From Lelliottia sp. JS-SCA-14 (GTDB taxonomy: Bacteria > Pseudomonadota > Gammaproteobacteria > Enterobacterales > Enterobacteriaceae), in the NCBI RefSeq assembly GCF_035593345.1, contig NZ_CP141606.1:2170001-2234000 (forward strand): a DNA stretch of 64,000 bases, given 5' to 3'. Made by a program: the position numbers and the translations under genes. Of this stretch, positions 20,978 to 26,956 are shown in pieces; within the stretch, counting starts at the first letter, position 1; every line of letters starts with the position of its first letter. Under the pieces are notes generated by a model. It was not told the origin of the DNA. It saw nothing but the letters and a program-made list of their open reading frames with translations, and made no database searches.

Positions 20978-21115
20978 CTATTTCGCCTGCGAAGCCGCAA
21001 CGGGCTCCGGCGGCTGGTAGTTATCAATATGGCTGGCAACGCCGAGCAAAATGACAGAAACACCCAGGACAACCCATCCCGCTAATTCAACGATTCTATT
21101 AATGATTGACGTCAT
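20978..21115 (-). CDS. blr: Small membrane protein Blr (divisome-associated)
   Basis: A 45-codon gene. The core GVASHIDNYQPPE and the hydrophobic helix LAGWVVLGVSVILLG match E. coli Blr (41 residues), a small inner-membrane protein linked to beta-lactam tolerance and the divisome. Here the codon aligned to the E. coli start methionine is ATT, and the nearest ATG is four codons upstream, giving an N-terminus MTSI before INRIVEL. The ribosome-binding site is weak (AAAGA). It lies between cnu and ydgJ as in E. coli. Confidence 0.88.
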   Translation of the reverse strand: MTSIINRIVELAGWVVLGVSVILLGVASHIDNYQPPEPVAASQAK

Positions 21116-21350
21116 AATCTTTTGTTTGTGATTTATCCATAAATACAGGTTGAGAATGTTACAGCGTGATTTCGGCTATCGCAAGTCCTTCGGGAACGGT
21201 TTCCCTTCATGAATTCAGCAGGTTATATAAATGTAACAAAGACCTCCGGTGCGTCATGCTGGTTTTAGTTTTGTAATCCATTACAAAACTATTGTGACAG
21301 CAATGTTGATAGTGTGAGAATGGGTGAAAGACAAGACGAGAGGCAACGAC

Positions 21351-22391
21351 ATGAGTGACAAAATCCGCGTCGGATTAATTGGTTATGGTTACGCGAGCAA
21401 AACGTTTCACGCGCCGCTGATTGTCGGTACGCCTGGAATGGAGCTGGCGGCGGTTTCGAGCAGCGACGAGGCTAAAGTTCACGCTGACTGGCCCTCGGTG
21501 CCGGTGGTGTCTGAACCTAAGCACCTGTTTAACGATCCGAATATCGATTTAATCGTCATCCCCACGCCGAACGATACCCACTTCCCGCTGGCGAAAGCAG
21601 CGCTGGAAGCGGGCAAACACGTGGTGGTGGATAAGCCCTTCACGGTGACGCTCTCTCAGGCGCGCGAACTGGATGCGCTGGCAAAAAGCCTGGGGCGTCT
21701 GCTGTCAGTATTCCATAACCGTCGCTGGGACAGTGATTTCCTGACGGTGAAAGCGCTGATGAACGAAGGGACGCTGGGAGAAGTGGCGTACTTCGAGTCT
21801 CATTTCGACCGTTTCCGTCCGCAGGTGCGTAACCGCTGGCGCGAGCAGGCCGGTCCGGGGAGCGGCATCTGGTACGATCTGGCTCCGCATCTGCTGGACC
21901 AGGCGGTGAACCTGTTCGGTCTGCCGGTAAGCATGACGGTGGATCTCGCGCAGCTGCGTCCGGGCGCACAGGCGACGGACTACTTCCACGCCATTTTAAG
22001 CTATCCGCAGCGTCGCGTGGTGCTGCACGGCACCATGCTGGCGGCCGCAGAATCTGCGCGCTATATCGTGCACGGCACGCGCGGGAGCTACGTGAAGTTT
22101 GGCCTGGATCCGCAGGAAGACCGCCTTAAAAACGGCGAGCGTTTGCCGCAGGAAGACTGGGGCTACGACATGCGCGACGGCGTGTTAACGCGCGTTGAAG
22201 GGGAAGAGCAGGTGCAGGAAACCTGGCTGACCCTGCCGGGGAACTATCCGGCGTACTACGCGGGGATCCGCGACGCTCTGAACGGCACGGGCGAAAACCC
22301 GGTTCCGGCAAGTCAGGCGATTCAGATTATGGAACTGATAGAGCTGGGCATTGAATCCGCGAAACACCGCTCGACGCTCTGTCTGGCGTAA
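21351..22391 (+). CDS. ydgJ: Gfo/Idh/MocA-family NAD(P)-dependent oxidoreductase YdgJ
   Basis: A 346-residue putative oxidoreductase. The N-terminal Rossmann fold has VGLIGYGYASKTFHAPL (GxGxxx motif), VVVDKPF is the family EKP-like motif with the catalytic lysine, and the C-terminal domain carries the substrate site (GSGIWYDLAPHLLDQ). The substrate is unknown. I start it at MSDKIRVGL, preceded by GAGAGGCAACG; an earlier ATG adds nine residues. It converges on add; its terminator is interrupted by the element at 22419-23155. Confidence 0.93.
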   Translation: MSDKIRVGLIGYGYASKTFHAPLIVGTPGMELAAVSSSDEAKVHADWPSVPVVSEPKHLFNDPNIDLIVIPTPNDTHFPLAKAALEAGKHVVVDKPFTVTLSQARELDALAKSLGRLLSVFHNRRWDSDFLTVKALMNEGTLGEVAYFESHFDRFRPQVRNRWREQAGPGSGIWYDLAPHLLDQAVNLFGLPVSMTVDLAQLRPGAQATDYFHAILSYPQRRVVLHGTMLAAAESARYIVHGTRGSYVKFGLDPQEDRLKNGERLPQEDWGYDMRDGVLTRVEGEEQVQETWLTLPGNYPAYYAGIRDALNGTGENPVPASQAIQIMELIELGIESAKHRSTLCLA

Positions 22392-22394
22392 CGC

Positions 22395-22418
22395 AAAAAA
22401 GGGCCGGCGAATTTGCCG
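22395..22418 (+). terminator. Left half of an interrupted bidirectional terminator
   Basis: AAAAAA, then GGCCGGC (22402-22408), loop GAATTT and the partial arm GCCG. The rest of the stem and the T-run, GCCGGCC then TTTT (23166-23176), lie beyond the inserted element. Joined, they make a perfect 7-bp GC stem with A- and T-tracts on both sides, right for ending both ydgJ and add. Confidence 0.8.
22405..22418. repeat. Left copy of 14-bp target-site duplication
   Basis: CGGCGAATTTGCCG is repeated exactly, in direct orientation, at 23156-23169. Both copies abut the element's TAATGC/GCATTA ends with no gap. Confidence 0.85.
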
Positions 22419-22857
22419 TAATGCTGGCCAGTTAAGCATCTGAGGTTGTTCCGTTCACCTTATGTTCAGCAGAATATAATCGCGTCACAACCTGTGAACG
22501 TGCAAAGGGGGCCACGCGGCCCCCTTTGCAATCCCCGCGCCCCGCCATGAAATCGGTGCTTCGCACTGCGCTCACCTTCCGGCCTGCTGCCTGCGGTCGG
22601 CTCGACTCGTGATTACTCGTCCCATCCATGGGACTCGCCCCTTCGGGGCCAGCGCAAGCGCTGTTCAAAATTGCTCCCGGCAATTTTGTCCTGTCTCGTT
22701 TCGCCTCTGGCCGCCATCCCTGGCGTCCAGCCCTTGTCATCTGGCCTCCGGTTCGCCGATTTCTGCGGGGACCCAACACCGGTGCCACATTCAAACGACT
22801 AAGAAGGTTGAGGGATCGTGAGTCCGGCTGAAAATCGCCGAAGCGTTTCCTGGAGGC

Positions 22858-22924
22858 CGGGTCGAGGCGCAGGGATGCGCCGAGAGGGGGCGACCTGCAT
22901 GGATGCAGGATCGCGCCCGACCCG
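22858..22924. other. Predicted three-way junction inside the element
   Basis: A closing stem CGGGTCG (22858-22864) / CGACCCG (22918-22924) encloses two hairpins: GGCGCA-GGGA-TGCGCC (22866-22881) and CCTGCAT-GG-ATGCAGG (22894-22909), the second extended by GGGCG / CGCCC-type pairing. All stems are perfect. This is a folded nucleic acid rather than a coding pattern. Confidence 0.7.
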
Positions 22925-23106
22925 AAAGCCGTAAGGAATAAGCTGAGGGCACCGCGAAGCGGCGATTTTCTTTGCCGGGAGCCGGGGTTGCCAGGGTGGT
23001 GGCGATTGAGCCACCCTGGCACGTTCACCGCAGAGAGATGGACCGGAAGCAGAGGAACGAAAGTGAACGGAACAATACCACTGATGCCATAAAGGTCCTG
23101 GGACAG

Positions 23107-23138
23107 GCAAAATAATGAATTTAAATTCATTATTTTGC
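23107..23138. repeat. Perfect 32-nt palindrome near the element's right end
   Basis: The arm GCAAAATAATGAATTT (23107-23122) is followed directly by its exact reverse complement (23123-23138). It runs into the right terminal inverted repeat. It could extrude as a cruciform or be a protein-binding site. Confidence 0.9.
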
Positions 23139-23155
23139 TTAACTGACTGGCATTA

Positions 23156-23169
23156 CGGCGAATTTGCCG
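23156..23169. repeat. Right copy of 14-bp target-site duplication
   Basis: Exact direct repeat of 22405-22418, abutting the element's right end. It is followed by GCC and TTTTATATT, the remaining arm and T-tract of the interrupted terminator. Confidence 0.85.
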
Positions 23170-23187
23170 GCCTTTTATATTCATTTG

Positions 23188-23217
23188 TAGGCCGGGCAAA
23201 CGAAGTGCCGCCCGGCA
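23188..23217. repeat. REP element downstream of add
   Basis: GCCGGGCAAACGAAGTGCCG followed by CCCGGC forms a typical REP hairpin, just after the add stop codon (minus strand). Confidence 0.75.
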
Positions 23218-23225
23218 AATGGCTA

Positions 23226-24224
23226 TCACCCTGCAACTTTATCGCGCAAGGCCTGTTTCTCTTCTGCGCTTAAGAACGCAATTTCCAGCCCGTTAATCTG
23301 CGCCTGACGAATCTGTTCCCGGCTTAGACCCGCCTGCGGTGCGGCAACATTATACTCATGAACAATATCGACACCCTGAACTGCCGGGTCGTCGGTGTTC
23401 AGCGTTGCCAGCACGCCGTGCTCGAGGAAAGTTTTCAGCGGATGCTGCGCCAGAGACGCGACCGTGCTGGTCTGGATATTGGACGTCAGGCAGGATTCGA
23501 TACCGATGCGCTGCTCGGCCAGGAAATCCATCAGGGCCCGGTCTTCAACGGCTTTCACGCCGTGACCGATACGCTCAGCACCCAGCTCACGAATCGCCTG
23601 CCAGATGCTTTCCGGACCCGCCGCTTCGCCCGCATGGACGGTGATATGCCAGCCCGCGTCGCGCGCACGGTTGAAGTGGGAAAGGAACAGACTGCCAGGG
23701 AAGCCCAGCTCATCACCGGCCAGATCGACGGCGGTGATGTGGTCGCGGTGCGCCAGCAGCGCTTCGAGCTCCTGCAGACAGGCCGCTTCACCAAAGGTGC
23801 GGCTCATAATACCGATCAGACGCGCCTGAACGTTAAAGGCTTTACAGCCTTCGTGCACGCCTTCAATGACCGCTTCCACCACGCCTTCAACAGGCAGGTT
23901 GTGGTTCATCGCCATATAGCCCGGAGAAAAACGCAGCTCGACGTAGTGCAGGCCATTGCGCGCCGCATCTTCGATATTCTCAAACGCCACGCGACGGCAG
24001 GCATCCAGCGACGCCAGCACTTTCACGCCCCAGTCCAGTTTGCTGAGGAAGCTGACCAGATCCGGCTCGTTAGCCGTCACCTGAACATGTGGAATCAGGG
24101 TTTCAATGGTTTGCGCGGGGAGAGATAAATTAAACTGGCGGCCAAGATCGAGAATGGTTTGGGCACGAATGTTGCCATCAAGGTGACGGTGAATATCGGT
24201 TAAAGGCAGGCGGGTATCAATCAT
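23226..24224 (-). CDS. add: Adenosine deaminase
   Basis: A 332-residue zinc TIM-barrel hydrolase converting adenosine to inosine (and deoxyadenosine to deoxyinosine) in purine salvage. Zinc ligands His12 and His14 are in [15 protein letters not shown] holds the substrate-binding His/Glu, and LNTDDPAV the catalytic aspartates. I start it at MIDTRLPL; an earlier ATG adds 14 unrelated residues. In E. coli it is next to malY; here the fimbrial cluster separates them. Confidence 0.96.
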   Translation of the reverse strand: MIDTRLPLTDIHRHLDGNIRAQTILDLGRQFNLSLPAQTIETLIPHVQVTANEPDLVSFLSKLDWGVKVLASLDACRRVAFENIEDAARNGLHYVELRFSPGYMAMNHNLPVEGVVEAVIEGVHEGCKAFNVQARLIGIMSRTFGEAACLQELEALLAHRDHITAVDLAGDELGFPGSLFLSHFNRARDAGWHITVHAGEAAGPESIWQAIRELGAERIGHGVKAVEDRALMDFLAEQRIGIESCLTSNIQTSTVASLAQHPLKTFLEHGVLATLNTDDPAVQGVDIVHEYNVAAPQAGLSREQIRQAQINGLEIAFLSAEEKQALRDKVAG

Positions 24225-24330
24225 GGTCGCACTCTTTTTCTGGTTAAAGTGCAGCGCATTATACAATAATTTATAGAAAATTTAACGACAGGTTAGCAGG
24301 CGTGCCTGAGAATATGAAAGGAGGCTGCTT

Positions 24331-24396
24331 GTGAAACTTCCTGGGCAGTCTCCGTGTTTCACGATCCTTGTTGAACGTATTGATTCTGAGGGCTAG
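24331..24396 (+). CDS. Possible 21-residue small protein upstream of add
   Basis: A GTG-started frame of 21 codons (beginning MKLPGQSPCFTILVERIDSE) is preceded, 6 nt upstream, by an unusually strong Shine-Dalgarno AAAGGAGG (24317-24324). The stop overlaps the 3' end of the convergent regulator gene by 4 bp. The peptide is not hydrophobic and resembles no small protein I recognise. The ribosome-binding site is the main support; it could also be chance, or a remnant left by insertion of the fimbrial cluster. Confidence 0.35.
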   Translation: MKLPGQSPCFTILVERIDSEG

Positions 24397-25046
24397 TAGT
24401 TTTCAGGTAAGTGATGAACCTCTTTGAGTATCCCTTTGACAATAACGATGTAACCTCCATCTTTTAAATCAGAAAGAATACGCATTATACCGCTTCGTGA
24501 GATGCGCGTTTTGCTGCGTATGTAGGTTTCGGCCAGGATGTTATCGCGCACCTCTTCCGGCATATTAATCAATTCATAGAGTTGATACCGAACGATATTG
24601 TAAGTAGTCGGGGCCGTCAGTTTAAATATCTTTTCAATGCTGATGCTGTTGATGGCCAACTGGTGCCTTGCGAAAAGCTCCCAGAGCCGATGGCGGTGTA
24701 GCAGCTCAAATAAGTCTTCACGATTAATGATAGCAATTTCCGAGGGCACGATGACTTTAATGGTATAGATGGACTCAGTTCCTGGAGGCAAAGGGATAGC
24801 GCCTCGCAGCGTTGGCGCATCAAACAACTCAACGAGGATATCGTCAGGCTGTCTGTACACGGAGACCGCTCCTTTGCGCACAAAATAGCAAACGGGTTTT
24901 TGGGTTGCGCCAATCGTAAAGCGGGTATTGATGGGAATGTCGCGGTATTGCAAAAAAGGCTCAAGCTTATTCATCAGAGCCAGTAGGTTTTCAGGATCTG
25001 TCTTGGTTGCCATTTGGACAACTTGAGTCATTGTTGAAGTAATCAT
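24393..25046 (-). CDS. IprA/YaiV-like winged-helix regulator
   Basis: A 217-residue protein with an N-terminal CRP-like cyclic-nucleotide-binding fold (about residues 25-130) and a C-terminal winged helix: SKTRISRSGIMRILSDLKDG aligns with YaiV/IprA, including the closing HHLPENY (INRLPSEY in E. coli). This family is typically found beside fimbrial genes or in stress control. It is divergent from the fimbrial operon and lower in GC than its core neighbours, so it is probably the cluster's own regulator. No ribosome-binding site clearly picks a start; internal ATGs at 25031 and 25013 are alternatives. Confidence 0.8.
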   Translation of the reverse strand: MITSTMTQVVQMATKTDPENLLALMNKLEPFLQYRDIPINTRFTIGATQKPVCYFVRKGAVSVYRQPDDILVELFDAPTLRGAIPLPPGTESIYTIKVIVPSEIAIINREDLFELLHRHRLWELFARHQLAINSISIEKIFKLTAPTTYNIVRYQLYELINMPEEVRDNILAETYIRSKTRISRSGIMRILSDLKDGGYIVIVKGILKEVHHLPENY

Positions 25047-25642
25047 AAATGGAATATTATTTTTAATAAATATTAATTAGAGAGTAGACAGTGAAAAAGG
25101 TTTAGTCAAATTTAAAATTATTAATTCATGCACATGAGGGTTAATTCCCATGCCCGAACTGTCTGTGTTAATCAAAAATCGTATTAAATAACCTCTTCGC
25201 TTATCACTATATTATCTGTACTTAAATGAAATATGCTGCCTTATGAATTGAGTGCCAGAGGAGGTATCGACAGTCGTTCATACTTTGGGGGGCACTTGTG
25301 TTATCTCTCTTTATAGGCGAACACTCAACATATATCAATCTACCATCCTGGCAATATAAAATCTGACTGTATTTGATCCAGATTTGGATTGGGGAGAGAT
25401 GGGCTATGAGGGATTTATAAGATTTCGCCCAATCTAAATTGGGATCGGTTTTGCGTTGATACATAAATACACACTCTGCATAATTCATTCCGAGTTAACG
25501 ACTAAGCGTATAAGTAGATGCATATAATTTTATGCATTGCTGTCGACATTCGTTAATTGTTGAAGTTTGAAATGATTGATGGAACATATCTCTGGATCTT
25601 AGAGCTTCAATTATTAACCACATCCCAATCAAGGAATTTGTA
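25047..25642. other. AT-rich regulatory region upstream of the fimbrial operon
   Basis: Nearly 600 bp between the regulator and the major pilin gene, probably carrying both promoters. An 88-codon minus-strand frame (25222-25488) has no recognisable domain and a poor start; I treat it as unproven, perhaps a degraded regulator. An inverted repeat lies at 25381-25443. I see no recombinase gene next to it, so phase inversion is not supported. Confidence 0.5.
25382..25443. promoter_or_regulatory. Inverted repeat in the fimbrial upstream region
   Basis: ATTTGGATTGGG (25382-25393) is repeated in inverted orientation as CCCAATCTAAAT (25428-25439), 11 of 12 matching. The right copy is itself a palindrome, CCCAATCTAAATTGGG. 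Spacing of the two sites suggests a dimer-binding operator or looping site for a regulator; the factor is unknown. Confidence 0.4.
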
Positions 25643-26173
25643 ATGAAAAAGAATTTTATCGCTATTGCGGTAGTTGCTACTGCTGCTGTTTCTATGTCTA
25701 ACGCTTTTGCTGCGGCAGGCACCGTGAATTTTACCGGCGAGATTCTTGATAAAGCATGTACCGTTGACGTTGATTCTCAAAATCAGACTGTTGCACTGGG
25801 TTCATATAATAAATCTGAGTTTACTGCCGCTGGCAGCGTAACAGCCGCAAAAAAATTCGCCATCGTGCTGAAGGATTGTCCGGCGGCTGTAACAACGGCT
25901 CATGTACGTTTTGATGGTACACCAGAGCCTACCGATTCCACGCTGCTGGCAATCGACGGTTCAGTAGCCGGTGCGGCAACAGGTGTGGCTATTAACCTGA
26001 TGTCAGCCGACAAGAATCAGCTGCCACTGCATAGCGATAACAGCTATCGCTACACACTGAGCAGCACTGCGGATAACACCCTGGATTTCTACGCACAGTA
26101 CAAATCCACCGCTGCCACTGTGACTGCAGGTCCTGCTAACTCTGTAGCCAGCTTCTCTGTTGTTTACAATTAA
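25643..26173 (+). CDS. Major fimbrial subunit (type 1-like pilin)
   Basis: A 176-residue pilin with a Sec signal peptide (MKKNFIAIAVVATAAVSMSN, cleaved after about residue 23) and a chaperone-usher pilin fold. The two conserved cysteines are in DKACTVDV and LKDCPAA, and the penultimate tyrosine of the donor strand region is in FSVVYN. The start has AAGGAAT upstream. It is the first gene of a five-gene operon and is followed by a weak terminator-like hairpin that would favour high pilin output. Confidence 0.9.
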   Translation: MKKNFIAIAVVATAAVSMSNAFAAAGTVNFTGEILDKACTVDVDSQNQTVALGSYNKSEFTAAGSVTAAKKFAIVLKDCPAAVTTAHVRFDGTPEPTDSTLLAIDGSVAGAATGVAINLMSADKNQLPLHSDNSYRYTLSSTADNTLDFYAQYKSTAATVTAGPANSVASFSVVYN

Positions 26174-26193
26174 TTCCCTCGACGGGAAGTAAT

Positions 26194-26219
26194 ATGAGGC
26201 CGATTTTCGGCCTCATTTT
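26194..26219 (+). terminator. Attenuator-like hairpin after the major pilin gene
   Basis: A perfect 10-bp stem ATGAGGCCGA / TCGGCCTCAT with loop TTT, followed by only TTTA. The short T-run suggests partial termination, common after major pilin genes, so downstream assembly genes are made at lower levels. Confidence 0.65.
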
Positions 26220-26233
26220 AATTGAGGTATAAA

Positions 26234-26911
26234 ATGAATTTTCTTCGCAAAACTTTTATTGCCAGCGCTTTAATTATTGCTGGTGCTTCTGTCGCTCATG
26301 CTGGTGTCATCATTGGTGGCACCCGCGTAATATATGATGGCAATAAAAAGGAAGCCTCCATTAGCGTAAACAATCCGGACGCCACGCCTTATCTTATTCA
26401 GTCATGGATAGAAACGCTAAACGGAGGGGTTGAGAAAGCTCCTTTTATTATCACACCGCCACTGTATCGTCTCGATAAAGATCAGCAAAACGTTGAGCGT
26501 ATTATTATGGCGGGTGCATTACCTCAGGATAAGGAAAGCCTGTACTGGCTAAATATCAAAGCGATTCCGTCTGCACCTAAAAAAGAAAATAGTTTACAGG
26601 TCGCAGTAAAAACACGGATCAAGCTGATTTACCGACCTGAAGCCCTTAAAGGCATCGCACCGGAAGAACTGGCTGAAAAATTAACCTGGAGTCATTCGGG
26701 TGACCAGCTTCGTGTCACAAACCCGACACCTTATGTAATGAATTTCAACCAAATTAGCGTCGGCGGAAAACAGCTGGAAGACGTGTCGTATGTTCTGCCG
26801 GGGGCGACGGCGCAGTTCACTCTGCCTAAAGGCGTGAGCAGTGGGGCACTGACATTTACTGTGATTAATGATTATGGCGGCCCAGGGAAACCCCATAAGA
26901 ATGCGATTTAA
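26234..26911 (+). CDS. Periplasmic fimbrial chaperone
   Basis: A 225-residue PapD/FimC-family chaperone. After a signal peptide (to about residue 24) comes GVIIGGTRVIYDGNKKEASI with the family's G1-lead region, then the first Ig domain with PYLIQSWIE and the motif FIITPPLYRLDKDQQNVERI. The F1-G1 loop is followed by a second Ig domain. It donates a strand to pilin subunits until they reach the usher. ATG 26234 has TTGAGG upstream; the TTG four codons earlier overlaps that site and is less likely. Confidence 0.92.
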   Translation: MNFLRKTFIASALIIAGASVAHAGVIIGGTRVIYDGNKKEASISVNNPDATPYLIQSWIETLNGGVEKAPFIITPPLYRLDKDQQNVERIIMAGALPQDKESLYWLNIKAIPSAPKKENSLQVAVKTRIKLIYRPEALKGIAPEELAEKLTWSHSGDQLRVTNPTPYVMNFNQISVGGKQLEDVSYVLPGATAQFTLPKGVSSGALTFTVINDYGGPGKPHKNAI

Positions 26912-26956
26912 GTTAATGAAACAACAATATTCAAATGGATTTTCAGGTTGATGGTG

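Larger units (their letters stand above)
22419..23155. mobile_element. 737-bp structured insertion element with IS4-like ends, no transposase
   Basis: Bounded by imperfect inverted repeats, left TAATGCTGGCCAGTTAAG (22419-22436) and right complement TAATGCCAGTCAGTTAAG (23138-23155): 15 of 18 match, and two further bases (CA) also match. Both resemble the end of IS4 as I remember it (TAATGCCGATCAGTTAAG). It is flanked by an exact 14-bp direct repeat. No reading frame looks like a transposase. The interior is GC-rich and full of hairpins: 22501-22530, 22619-22634, 22637-22649, 22650-22663, 22666-22688, a three-way junction at 22858-22924, 22989-23021, and a perfect palindrome at 23107-23138. It is best described as a non-autonomous MITE-like element, possibly carrying a structured RNA. 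The family name is not known to me. Confidence 0.8.

Noticed and set aside
22432..23229. 265-codon minus-strand frame running through the inserted element
   Set aside because: It crosses the element boundary, has no ribosome-binding site, reads through every hairpin and has a composition (Arg, Pro, Ser, Gly) typical of GC-rich noncoding DNA.
25222..25488. 88-codon minus-strand frame upstream of the fimbrial operon
   Set aside because: No recognised family and no good start; may be a decayed regulator, but I cannot support it as a gene.
25047..25642. Invertible fim-type switch
   Set aside because: The inverted repeats are close together and no tyrosine recombinase gene accompanies the cluster.
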